This document shows positions 35,302 to 43,228 of a DNA stretch of 64,000 bases, piece after piece; within the stretch, counting starts at the first letter, position 1; every line of letters begins with the position of its first letter. Source of the stretch: Henriciella sp. (GTDB lineage Bacteria > Pseudomonadota > Alphaproteobacteria > Caulobacterales > Hyphomonadaceae). Where the stretch lies: the NCBI RefSeq assembly GCF_029936995.1, contig NZ_JAPYRE010000006.1, forward strand, positions 40,001-104,000, in the 5' to 3' direction. The translations under genes were made by a program, and so were the position numbers. The notes beneath the pieces were generated by a model that ran no database searches, was not told the DNA's origin, and saw nothing but the letters and a program-made list of their open reading frames with translations.

Positions 35302-36174
35302 CTATTTCGGTGATGTAGTATCATCATCTTCCATGTCGGCATCACTCTCCATCGAGCTGTCAGGCGTCATGTCCATATCATCGGTGGACATATCCTCGTC
35401 ATTCATGCGCTCCTGATACTCGAACAGCGACATGGTGCTGAGTTCATCGACCGTCGCGTCGATCATGATTTTTGAATTGTCGCTCCCATCGACGCTAATC
35501 CGGTCGAAGCCGATGACGCGCATTTCATCCATGACTGCCGGGTCGGTGACGACGGCATACTGAATGCGGCCTGAAGAATCGAGAATGACGTCTTCAATCC
35601 GGGCGCTGTCATCTGATCCCGAGAGATCCGCTGTCGTGCCGATCATTTCAGAGATCAGCCTGTAATCGTTCAGGCCTTCCTGTTCGAATTCGGCAACCTG
35701 GTTGATGGCCTCGTCAGACATGGCGACGGTGAAGCGTGGATCTTCGCCATCGTTCATGGTCAGGTCGACCTGATCGTAAGCCAGGGCACCCTTGTCACCC
35801 GCGACGTCAATTACTTCGCCGCTGCGGAAAATGAGGGAATCGATCTGGCCGGACGCATCGACAAGCAGGTCTTCGACATTGGCGATCTTTTCACCGTCGC
35901 TGCCGATTACTTCTGCCCCGATCAGGCTGTCGGCGCTGATTTCTGAACTCCCAAGATAGGTCGTTTCGGTTGAAGCGTCCGCCATTTCAGTATCGGCATC
36001 CATCATGTTGGCATCATCTTCTGCCATCTCATCGGTGCCAGTCGTCTGTTCGGCTTCTGTTGCGGACATGCTGTCTTCATTATCGCTCATCGCGATATCG
36101 TCGGAAGATTGCGAGCACGCTGCCATACCCAGCATGAGGGCAGACAGGGCCGCTGTCGTCATAAGGGGTTTCAT
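35302..36174 (-). CDS. Lipoprotein with two PRC-barrel domains
   Basis: A 290-residue lipoprotein with a lipobox ending GMAAC (Ser at +2). A Ser/Asp/Glu/Met-rich linker of about 65 residues comes next. Two PRC-barrel units follow: residues about 78-160 (LIGAEVIGSDGEKIANVEDLLVD) and about 175-265 (ARIEDVILDSSGRIQYAVV). The C-terminal 25 residues are again acidic with repeated Met-Asp. PRC-barrels bind partner proteins or membranes; homologues in alphaproteobacteria often respond to stress, but the role here is unknown. AAGGAG is spaced 7 bases from the ATG. It has its own terminator. Confidence 0.82.
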   Translation of the reverse strand: MKPLMTTAALSALMLGMAACSQSSDDIAMSDNEDSMSATEAEQTTGTDEMAEDDANMMDADTEMADASTETTYLGSSEISADSLIGAEVIGSDGEKIANVEDLLVDASGQIDSLIFRSGEVIDVAGDKGALAYDQVDLTMNDGEDPRFTVAMSDEAINQVAEFEQEGLNDYRLISEMIGTTADLSGSDDSARIEDVILDSSGRIQYAVVTDPAVMDEMRVIGFDRISVDGSDNSKIMIDATVDELSTMSLFEYQERMNDEDMSTDDMDMTPDSSMESDADMEDDDTTSPK

Positions 36175-36254
36175 ATCACGTCTCCTTTTGAACTATGACG
36201 GGGCATAAACGAATTCCGTGGGCTGACTGTTCCCTTGCCCGAAAAACAGCGGCC

Positions 36255-36270
36255 CTTACAAAATTGTAAG
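36255..36270. promoter_or_regulatory. Perfect palindromic site CTTACAA-AA-TTGTAAG
   Basis: Two 7-base inverted halves with a 2-base centre stand between the divergent PRC-barrel and adhC genes, 80 bases from the former start and 113 from the latter. It looks like a dimeric regulator site; the regulator is unknown. Confidence 0.4.
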
Positions 36271-36383
36271 CTGGTCAGCCGTGTAGGCGTGCAGACAGGC
36301 ACAGGAATGACTTGCCGCGACCCATCTGGATCGGCATCCTCGGGCTGTTATTGTTGTTACCGCACCCATGAAGGAGCCCGCCC

Positions 36384-37493
36384 ATGAAAACCCGTGCCGC
36401 CGTCGCATTCGAAGCCGAACAGCCGCTTGAGATCGTGGAGCTGGACCTTGAGGGCCCGAAGGATGGCGAAGTGCTCGTCGAAATCATGGCGACCGGTATC
36501 TGCCATACCGATGCCTACACGCTGGACGGGCTCGATTCGGAAGGCAATTTCCCGGCCGTCCTTGGCCATGAGGGGGCAGGCATAGTGCGCGAGGTTGGCA
36601 GGGGCGTGTCCCATGTGAAACCGGGCGACCATGTGATCCCGCTCTACACACCGGAATGCCGCCAGTGCAAAAGCTGCCTATCGGGCAAGACCAATCTCTG
36701 CACCGCGATCCGTGCGACACAGGGCAAGGGTGTGATGCCGGACGGGACGAGCCGGTTTTCCTACAAGGGCCAGAAGATCCATCACTATATGGGCTGCTCG
36801 ACCTTTTCGAACTTCACCGTCCTGCCGGAAATCGCGGTTGCGAAGATCGATCCGGACGCCCCCTTCGACAAGACCTGCTATGTTGGGTGTGGGGTGACGA
36901 CGGGCGTCGGCGCTGTAACCAATACTGCGAAAGTGACCCCCGGTTCGAATGTCATCGTGTTCGGGCTCGGCGGCATCGGGCTGAATGTCATCCAGGGTGC
37001 CCGCATGGTCGGGGCGGACATGATCGTCGGCGTAGACATCAACCCGGACAAGGAAGAATGGGGCCGCAAGTTCGGCATGACCCATTTCGTCAATCCGAAG
37101 GACATCGATGGCGATCTCGTCTCCCACCTCGTCGAGCTGACAGATGGTGGCGGGGACTATACGTTTGACTGTACCGGCAACACCGATGTCATGCGCGATG
37201 CGCTGGAGTCCGCCCATCGCGGCTGGGGCGAGAGCATCATCATCGGTGTCGCCGAAGCGGGCAAGGAAATCGCCACACGCCCCTTCCAGCTGGTCACGGG
37301 CCGCGTCTGGAAAGGCACAGCCTTTGGCGGCGCACGCGGGCGCACGGACGTGCCGAAGATCGTCGACTGGTACATGAAGGGCAAGATCGAGATCGACCCG
37401 ATGATTACCCATGTCCTGAAACTCGAGGACATCAACAAGGCGTTCGACCTGATGCACTCCGGCGAGAGCATCCGGAGCGTGGTGGTTTATTAA
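36384..37493 (+). CDS. adhC: S-(hydroxymethyl)glutathione dehydrogenase (class III alcohol dehydrogenase)
   Basis: A 369-residue zinc enzyme (FrmA/AdhC/FlhA) that oxidises the glutathione adduct of formaldehyde to S-formylglutathione with NAD. Zinc ligands: catalytic Cys in [14 protein letters not shown], His-Glu in LGHEGAGIV, and Cys in [13 protein letters not shown]; structural cysteines in [18 protein letters not shown]. The NAD fold [15 protein letters not shown] follows. AAGGAG is spaced 7 bases from the ATG. Its product is the substrate of fghA, 2 kb downstream. The TAA stop lies in a TTAA palindrome shared with the convergent GST gene. Confidence 0.97.
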   Translation: MKTRAAVAFEAEQPLEIVELDLEGPKDGEVLVEIMATGICHTDAYTLDGLDSEGNFPAVLGHEGAGIVREVGRGVSHVKPGDHVIPLYTPECRQCKSCLSGKTNLCTAIRATQGKGVMPDGTSRFSYKGQKIHHYMGCSTFSNFTVLPEIAVAKIDPDAPFDKTCYVGCGVTTGVGAVTNTAKVTPGSNVIVFGLGGIGLNVIQGARMVGADMIVGVDINPDKEEWGRKFGMTHFVNPKDIDGDLVSHLVELTDGGGDYTFDCTGNTDVMRDALESAHRGWGESIIIGVAEAGKEIATRPFQLVTGRVWKGTAFGGARGRTDVPKIVDWYMKGKIEIDPMITHVLKLEDINKAFDLMHSGESIRSVVVY

Positions 37494-38581
37494 GCCAGCA
37501 CCACCCGGCAGTTTTCGCGCTTGAGACGGGCGGGGAGTTTGAACGTTTTCAGGGCTTCCCCGCCGGTCTCGTCCAGAAGTGCATCGGCCCGCTCACGTGT
37601 TTCGGCGTCCATCCCGGCATAGATATCCAGTGCCGCCTGTAACCGCCAGAGCTGGAAGCTGCGCGCCTTGGCGGTTTCGCGGTGGCCTTCAATGTCGATC
37701 TCGAGATCGCCCAGGGCGCGCGGCACACGCTCGCCTGGGCTGGCCTGCGCGACCCAGTCGGCAAACATGGCGTTGATCGTCTGGAGCGAGGGCAGTTGCT
37801 CGCGCATCTGGCGCGCGAGGATGGGCCGGAGTGTTGTGGGCACAGTGTCACCCTCAGGTAGCGTGCCATCACCGCGCTGGCCTTCATGTGCGCGCTCGAC
37901 CCAGTCCGCGACCTTTGGTGCGAGGCGTTTCATCAGCTTGCCGGAAGCCGGATCGCGGTAGAGGTGGGCATAGAGTGGACCGATGAAGGCGAAGTCCGCC
38001 AGTGTCGGCCGCGCGCCCATGACAAAGGGATACTGCTCAAGATGGGCGGTGAACTCGGCAAGAAAGGCCTCGTAGCTTTTTTCGATGCCGGGAATGGTGG
38101 CTTGGCTGATGCCGAGCACGGGCAGGGCGCCCTTGAAGCGGGCGCCGTTTTTCTTGCCGAGCTCGTATTGCGCGTCCGGGGAAAGATCAGGTGCAGACAG
38201 GGCCCCGAATTCGCCATAGGCCCAGTCTTCGTTATAGGTCCAGCGATAGTGCATGGCCGGGATCACCAGCCACTCGTCGGCATAGAGGTGGAGGAGCTCG
38301 CAGACAAAGCGCTGGAGCGGTGTCTCCGGCCTGACAGGGGGTGTGCGGGCTTCAGCGGCCTCGACATGGGCGATGATGTCGGCGGTGTCCTGTATTATCT
38401 CACCATCCGGTGCTTTCATGACCGGGATTACCGGCCAGCCGACATTCGGCATGATGATATTGCGGTAGACGTCCTGGGTTGCCTGCTCTTCGCTGAAGTC
38501 TACGCTACGCCAGCGCAGATAGGCGCGCGCCTTTCCCGTGAAATAGCTGACTTCGGAGCCATAGAGCGTATATCCAGCCAT
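37490..38581 (-). CDS. Large glutathione S-transferase-like protein
   Basis: A 363-residue protein with an N-terminal thioredoxin-like GST domain ([42 protein letters not shown]) and a long all-helical C-terminal region that includes [23 protein letters not shown], the usual GST helix-capping motif. It is about 140 residues longer than a standard GST; the last 100 residues are not recognisable to me. Placement between adhC and fghA suggests glutathione-linked chemistry, but the substrate is unknown. It converges on adhC with a 4-base overlap. Confidence 0.8.
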   Translation of the reverse strand: MAGYTLYGSEVSYFTGKARAYLRWRSVDFSEEQATQDVYRNIIMPNVGWPVIPVMKAPDGEIIQDTADIIAHVEAAEARTPPVRPETPLQRFVCELLHLYADEWLVIPAMHYRWTYNEDWAYGEFGALSAPDLSPDAQYELGKKNGARFKGALPVLGISQATIPGIEKSYEAFLAEFTAHLEQYPFVMGARPTLADFAFIGPLYAHLYRDPASGKLMKRLAPKVADWVERAHEGQRGDGTLPEGDTVPTTLRPILARQMREQLPSLQTINAMFADWVAQASPGERVPRALGDLEIDIEGHRETAKARSFQLWRLQAALDIYAGMDAETRERADALLDETGGEALKTFKLPARLKRENCRVVLA

Positions 38582-38639
38582 CGTCTTTCAATCTCCCTCT
38601 TCTGTTCTTATGTGCCGGGATCAGCACGAAAGGGATTTC

Positions 38640-38960
38640 ATGTCCGAGTTCAAGCATTTTTCACTCGTCGCCGGCGGCGATACCGTTGAAGGCCACCAGG
38701 TGCCCGAGGGCATTGTCGGCCCGTCCGTCATGTCGATGAAGGTCTGGGCTGAAACAGTTGAAGAGGCCGTCGATGTGGCCTGCAATGTCGGCGACCAGAT
38801 CGGCTTCAAGATCGAGAAGAATGTCGAGGTCCACAGCACCCAGGCCCAACAGGGCCCTGGCGAGGAACCATTTGCCTATGGGTTACGGGTCATTCCGTGT
38901 TCGGCAGACACCCGCGCCGATACTGTGGCGCAGGAAGCAGAGACGCTGCGCAGCGAGTAA
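38640..38960 (+). CDS. Small protein of unknown function in the formaldehyde locus
   Basis: A 106-residue cytosolic protein without signal peptide or membrane segment. It has an N-terminal beta-like stretch (EFKHFSLVAGGDTVEGHQVPEG), an alternating segment TVEEAVDVACNVGDQIGFKIEKN, and ends FAYGLRVIPCSADTRADTV. Two cysteines are spaced far apart. I do not recognise a family. An AAAGGGA 5 bases before the ATG at 38640 marks the start; the frame begins at 38610. It lies between the divergent GST-like gene and a small lipoprotein gene, with a weak hairpin just after it. Confidence 0.6.
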   Translation: MSEFKHFSLVAGGDTVEGHQVPEGIVGPSVMSMKVWAETVEEAVDVACNVGDQIGFKIEKNVEVHSTQAQQGPGEEPFAYGLRVIPCSADTRADTVAQEAETLRSE

Positions 38961-38970
38961 GCCGCCGCCT

Positions 38971-38986
38971 TTGCGGGGAACCGCAA
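38971..38986 (+). terminator. Short hairpin after the 38640-38960 gene
   Basis: TTGCGG and CCGCAA form a perfect 6-bp stem with a GGAA loop, 11 bases after the stop. No T tract follows, so this is a weak call. Confidence 0.3.
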
Positions 38987-39127
38987 CCCCGACTGCCACG
39001 TTCAGCAGGGCATATGCACACGCATTGACTCTGGAAAACCCAGAAAACGATGCGACGTGCGGGCCTGCAGGTGATCTGACATCAACGTCCTTCCTGCTGG
39101 CGCACCAGAACGGAAGGAGTGTTTCCG

Positions 39128-39430
39128 ATGAAACTCACAACCGCATTCGTTGTAGCCGTCTCGGCCATGTCTATCGCCGCATGCGCTGCAAATCCGCCCC
39201 CGACTCACGTTCAGGGGCCGGCTGCCGGGCCCGCCTATGGCGACGGGCGCTATGACAATAACCGGTATGGTGATCGTTACGGGGAACGGCGCTATGATGA
39301 TGGACGCTATGATGACCGGCGTTACAACGCCGGTGAGCGCTATTATGATGAGCGCGCCCGGCGCTATTACACCTACGATCCGCGCACCGGCTATACCTAT
39401 TGGGAAAACGGTGAGCTCCGCAGCCGGTAG
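39128..39430 (+). CDS. Small Arg/Tyr/Asp-rich lipoprotein
   Basis: A 100-residue lipoprotein with a lipobox ending SIAAC (Ala at +2). After a short Pro-rich part, the mature protein is a run of imperfect RYD/RYG units (GRYDNN, DRYGER, GRYDDR, ERYYDER) and ends with RRYYTYDPRTGYTYWENGE, which looks like a small folded end. The sequence is basic and aromatic and may bind cell wall or RNA/lipid phosphates; function is unknown. GGAAGGAG at 39112-39119 favours the ATG at 39128 over the GTG at 39119. Confidence 0.72.
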   Translation: MKLTTAFVVAVSAMSIAACAANPPPTHVQGPAAGPAYGDGRYDNNRYGDRYGERRYDDGRYDDRRYNAGERYYDERARRYYTYDPRTGYTYWENGELRSR

Positions 39431-39501
39431 GATGATTTGCGGCAAAGCCGGGTCCGTGTGTTAGACCCGGTAACCAACAGCTACAAAAGCGAGGTAATGA
39501 T

Positions 39502-40341
39502 TTGCAGACAGTATCGGAATGGACCTGCTTCGGCGGAGACCTGAGCGTCCATGATCATGACAGCGAAACGCTCGGATGTACCATGCGGTTCGCTGTCTTC
39601 GAACCGCCACAGGCCGAAGAAGAGCCTGTGCCAGTGCTCTGGTATCTGTCTGGTCTGACCTGCACCTGGGCGAACGTCATGGAAAAGTCCGGCCTTCAAC
39701 GCAAGGCGGCTGAGCTTGGCGTGATGATCGTCGCGCCGGATACAAGCCCGCGCGGGAAGGATGTTCCGGATGATGAGGCCTATGATTTCGGGCAGGGCGC
39801 AGGCTTTTACCTGACGGCCACTGAGGACCCGTGGGCTAAGCACTATAAGATGGACCAGTATATCATGGAGGAGCTGCCCTCCGTGATCCGCTCCAATTTC
39901 GCTGCTGACATGCGCCGCCAGTCCATATTCGGGCACTCCATGGGCGGGCATGGTGCCCTGACGCTGGCGCTGAAGAACCCCGGCCATTTCCGCAGTGTGT
40001 CGGCTTTTGCGCCGATCGTCGCGCCGAGCCAGGTGCCGTGGGGCCAGAAGGCCTTCAAGGGTTATCTTGGTGGCGACGAAGCTGCCTGGGCGGAGTATGA
40101 TGCCTGCGAGCTGGTCAAACGCGCGCAGGTGGACACGACCATCCTGATTGACCAGGGCGAGGATGACCAGTTCCTCGAAGAACAGCTAAAACCCGGCCTG
40201 TTCGAGGAGGCCTGCCGGGAGGCCGGCCAGAGTCTCGCCATCCGGCTACGCCCTGGTTATGATCATTCATACTATTTCATTGCCACCTTCATGGATGATC
40301 ACATCATGCATCACGCCAATGCGCTGTATGCCGATGAATAG
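39502..40341 (+). CDS. fghA: S-formylglutathione hydrolase
   Basis: A 279-residue alpha/beta hydrolase that splits S-formylglutathione into formate and glutathione, completing the pathway begun by AdhC. Landmarks: VLWYLSGLTCTWANVMEKSG, VAPDTSPRG, the nucleophile Ser in IFGHSMGGHGALTLAL, and the His in RPGYDHSYYFIATFMDDH. GAGG at 39491-39494 is spaced 7 bases from a TTG at 39502, so this gene probably uses a TTG start (MQTVSEWTCFGG); no upstream ATG is in frame. It is followed by a bidirectional terminator. Confidence 0.95.
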   Translation: MQTVSEWTCFGGDLSVHDHDSETLGCTMRFAVFEPPQAEEEPVPVLWYLSGLTCTWANVMEKSGLQRKAAELGVMIVAPDTSPRGKDVPDDEAYDFGQGAGFYLTATEDPWAKHYKMDQYIMEELPSVIRSNFAADMRRQSIFGHSMGGHGALTLALKNPGHFRSVSAFAPIVAPSQVPWGQKAFKGYLGGDEAAWAEYDACELVKRAQVDTTILIDQGEDDQFLEEQLKPGLFEEACREAGQSLAIRLRPGYDHSYYFIATFMDDHIMHHANALYADE

Positions 40342-40367
40342 GTAGGGAAAGACCGTCCTGACCAAGA

Positions 40368-40404
40368 AAAAAGCCCTCATGCTGTATGGTCATGAGGGCT
40401 TTTT
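40368..40404. terminator. Bidirectional rho-independent terminator
   Basis: AAAAAGCCCTCATG and its complement form a perfect 14-bp stem with a 9-base loop and T5 end, between the convergent fghA and symporter genes. Confidence 0.92.
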
Positions 40405-40412
40405 GCTGTTTG

Positions 40413-41888
40413 CTAGTCGACCGTGCGTTCCGCTGCAGGGCTGTCTTCTTCCATTGGACTGGCCCGACGTTCGGCTGGAGTTGCCGGGCGCGAGAGGGCC
40501 CAGCCGAGAATGAACGGTATGGCGATACCTGGCAGGCCCTCATAAATGCCGCCATGCCAGCCCAGCTGGAACCGCCAGACAAGTGTAATCGCTATACCCA
40601 GAACCATCAGGCCAATCGCTGTGATTTCACTCACGCGCCGCTTCAGCGCATACAGGCTCAGCAGTGGTGCAAAGGCAGCAGCTAGGGCCGACCATGCGAT
40701 GATGACAAGGCTGAACACGCTCTGATTGTCGAGCAGCGCGAGGAAGAGTGCCAGAAGCGTCACAGCCGCAGTGGCCGTTTTCAGGAGCCACGGGTGCTCG
40801 AGGCGTTGTGGTACCAGATCGTGTGTAATTGCTGCCGAGCATGACAGTACGACAGAGTCGGCAGTCGACATCGTGGCGGCAAAAATTCCCGCCAGAATCA
40901 GCCCGACCATGACATCCGGCAGCAGGGTTTCCGCCATGCGAGGCAGGGCAAGCTCTGCATCAATGTCACCCAGTTCCGGCATGTACACGCGGGCCAGCAG
41001 AGAGAGCCCGGCAGCGAGAATGTAGAAGATCACAAAGAAGCTGTAATACCAGACGCGGGTGCGCTGCATGTTGGCGTCATCGTCGAGCGCCATGAAACGG
41101 ACCATGATATGGGGCTGGCCCACGACCGAGAAGCCGGCAAACAGCCAGCCGAGGACGAAGAAGAATATCCCCAATGCACTTGTCAGGAGGAGTTCATTGT
41201 CCTCTGGCCACAGGTTCAGGAATGTCCCGTCATCCATAGGGCGCAACTGCTCGATCATGCTGGCGATGCCCCCGGCACCATGCAGGCCGACGAAGAACAG
41301 GGCGAAAAGAGCAACCAGCATCGAGATGGACTGGATCGCATCTGTCCAGATGGAGGCGCGAATACCGCCTGCGATCGAGTAAGCCAGGATGATGACGGCA
41401 GACCCGATTGCGCCGTAGCGCCAGTTGAAGCCTTCAAAGACCCCTTCCAGCGCCTTGGCACCGGCAGTGATCTGTGCCGCGCCATAAACAATGAGCAGAA
41501 CGACCATGATAATGGCAGCGAGCCTGCGCCATACCGCGAAATCCTCGCCGTGCCAGTTCGACAGGACTGAGGCGAAAGAAGCCTGGTTGGTAACGCCTGT
41601 CGCCTTGCGCAGCTGTCTGTGAATGAAGGTCGACCCCAGAAAGTCCCCGACGATCCAGCCGAACATCAGCCAGACCGCTGACAGGCCGGTGGCATAGCCG
41701 TAGCCGATCACACCGATAAAGAGATACCCGGAATTGTTGGTGGCGACAGCCGAGAGACCGGTCAGCCAGGGCGAAACGCTCTGCCCGGCGAGATAGTAGT
41801 CGTTACGCTCACCTGTTGCGACACGTGCCGAGGCAAGCCCGACAATAAGGAAGATGGCAAGAATGACGAGAAAACTGGCTATGATCAT
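40413..41888 (-). CDS. Sodium:solute symporter (SSS family, PutP/OpuE-like), ectoine operon
   Basis: A 491-residue protein with about 13 membrane segments and the SSS signature order: YLAGQSVSPWLTGLSAVATNN, then GYATGLSAVWLMFGW, AYSIAGGIRASIWTDAIQS and ILAGIFAATMSTADSVVLSCS. These match proline-type symporters, several of which take up compatible solutes. The start overlaps the MFS stop (ATGA), making it the last gene of the ectoine operon. A role in uptake or recapture of ectoine, proline or a related solute is inferred from context; the substrate is not proven. A strong terminator follows. Confidence 0.85.
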   Translation of the reverse strand: MIIASFLVILAIFLIVGLASARVATGERNDYYLAGQSVSPWLTGLSAVATNNSGYLFIGVIGYGYATGLSAVWLMFGWIVGDFLGSTFIHRQLRKATGVTNQASFASVLSNWHGEDFAVWRRLAAIIMVVLLIVYGAAQITAGAKALEGVFEGFNWRYGAIGSAVIILAYSIAGGIRASIWTDAIQSISMLVALFALFFVGLHGAGGIASMIEQLRPMDDGTFLNLWPEDNELLLTSALGIFFFVLGWLFAGFSVVGQPHIMVRFMALDDDANMQRTRVWYYSFFVIFYILAAGLSLLARVYMPELGDIDAELALPRMAETLLPDVMVGLILAGIFAATMSTADSVVLSCSAAITHDLVPQRLEHPWLLKTATAAVTLLALFLALLDNQSVFSLVIIAWSALAAAFAPLLSLYALKRRVSEITAIGLMVLGIAITLVWRFQLGWHGGIYEGLPGIAIPFILGWALSRPATPAERRASPMEEDSPAAERTVD

Positions 41889-43228
41889 GTATCGGCCTCT
41901 GATGACGCCATCCAGGCCAGGAACAGGTCAAACTGCTCATTCTCCCCCCCACTGCTGCGCGGATCGAGTTCCGACAGGGCGAGACTTGTGGCCTGGGTGG
42001 CCGTGAACGGCTCTTTCTCCTCATCCGAGGTCGCCGGTTTGTTGACTGTCCGGGTAAACATGGTTGCAGCCAGAAGTGCAAGGCTTGCGCCCGAAAAGGC
42101 GAAAAGTCCGGGTGCCCCAAGTGGGCCGGACATGATGAAACCGGCGGCCAGCGGGCCAAAAATAGAGCCGATGCCCCAGATGACGAGAATGCCCGCCATC
42201 ATTGAGGTTGCCTGATCGTCCCGTGCCCGGTCGGCTGCGTGCGCAACGGCAACGGCGTAGTAGGACATGGCACCGATGCCAAAGGCAAAGCCAAGCGCAA
42301 GAATGATGATGGGGTTGGCCGTATGGCTGAGCAGGGCGAGGCCCAGGGCGGCCAGTGCGCCGATGATTCCCGTGCCGGCAATCACGGTACGTCGGTCGAT
42401 CCGGTCTGATATGAAGCCAGCCGGCCAGAGACCGACCATCGCGCCTGTGAGCATGGCGGCATTGAAATTGGCAGTGAAACCGGCTGCCGATGTCGGTGAG
42501 ACGGCAGTTGCGAAAACCGGGTAGAGTTGTGCCACTGCATTGTTGACCGCACCGGCACAGAAGGCCGCAAATGCCGCAGCGGGGGCATATTTCAGGATCT
42601 TGCGAGGCCCGAAAGGAGTACCCGCGATCATTTGGGGTTGGGATTTGTTGGTTGCCGTGATCGGCATGATGGTCAGCGCGAACAGGGCGGCAACCATGAG
42701 AAAGCCTGTCAGGCCATTCGCTCCCGCAACAATGGCAAAAGGCCCGGCGATTACGCCAAGTCTTGAAACAACGTGATAGAAACCGAGAATGGCGCCACGT
42801 TTGTCTGGCGGCGCGCTGTCGGTGATCCAGCTGTCGCCTGCCGTCAGCAGGGCGGACGTACTGACCCCGATAACAGACTGGACAAGCGCCCAGCCGAAAA
42901 TGTTGACCCCAAGCGTAAAGCTGAGCGACGCAATTATGGCGAGCGCTGCGAAGAAGGCGAAAGAGCGGATGTGCCCAATCCGTGAGATCTGCTTCGGCGA
43001 GGCAATGGCTCCGGTGAGGAAACCGCCGGCATAACACGCCGCTACCAGACCAAGCGCAGCGTTGGATGCACCGGCTGCCTGCAGGCTCAGCGCGATCATC
43101 ACGGACAGGGCAGCTGCCGCGCCCTGAAGTACTGTCAGGGCGGACACGATGGCGAGAACGTTACGGTATAGACCGAGCGTTTCCCGCAATCCGGAATCTG
43201 TGGTTTCTGCCGGTGCCGCGTAAGGCAT
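41885..43228 (-). CDS. MFS transporter in the ectoine operon
   Basis: A 447-residue major facilitator protein with 12 predicted helices, of the group that includes YcaD-like and sugar/solute carriers: GLVAACYAGGFLTGAIASPKQISRIG is the loop 2-3 motif, and GDSWITDSAPPDKRGAILGFYHV is the next conserved loop. The C-terminal 60 residues after the last helix are a polar extension (TSDEEKEPFTATQATSL and onward). The start shares a base with the aspartokinase stop and the stop overlaps the symporter start, so all three are coupled. It may export or import ectoine or a precursor; this is inferred. Confidence 0.83.
   Translation of the reverse strand: MPYAAPAETTDSGLRETLGLYRNVLAIVSALTVLQGAAAALSVMIALSLQAAGASNAALGLVAACYAGGFLTGAIASPKQISRIGHIRSFAFFAALAIIASLSFTLGVNIFGWALVQSVIGVSTSALLTAGDSWITDSAPPDKRGAILGFYHVVSRLGVIAGPFAIVAGANGLTGFLMVAALFALTIMPITATNKSQPQMIAGTPFGPRKILKYAPAAAFAAFCAGAVNNAVAQLYPVFATAVSPTSAAGFTANFNAAMLTGAMVGLWPAGFISDRIDRRTVIAGTGIIGALAALGLALLSHTANPIIILALGFAFGIGAMSYYAVAVAHAADRARDDQATSMMAGILVIWGIGSIFGPLAAGFIMSGPLGAPGLFAFSGASLALLAATMFTRTVNKPATSDEEKEPFTATQATSLALSELDPRSSGGENEQFDLFLAWMASSEADT

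Noticed and set aside
42021-43037. 338-residue minus-strand frame
   Set aside because: It is a shifted frame of the MFS transporter, rich in Arg, Cys and His with no membrane helices. The true frame shows a complete MFS.
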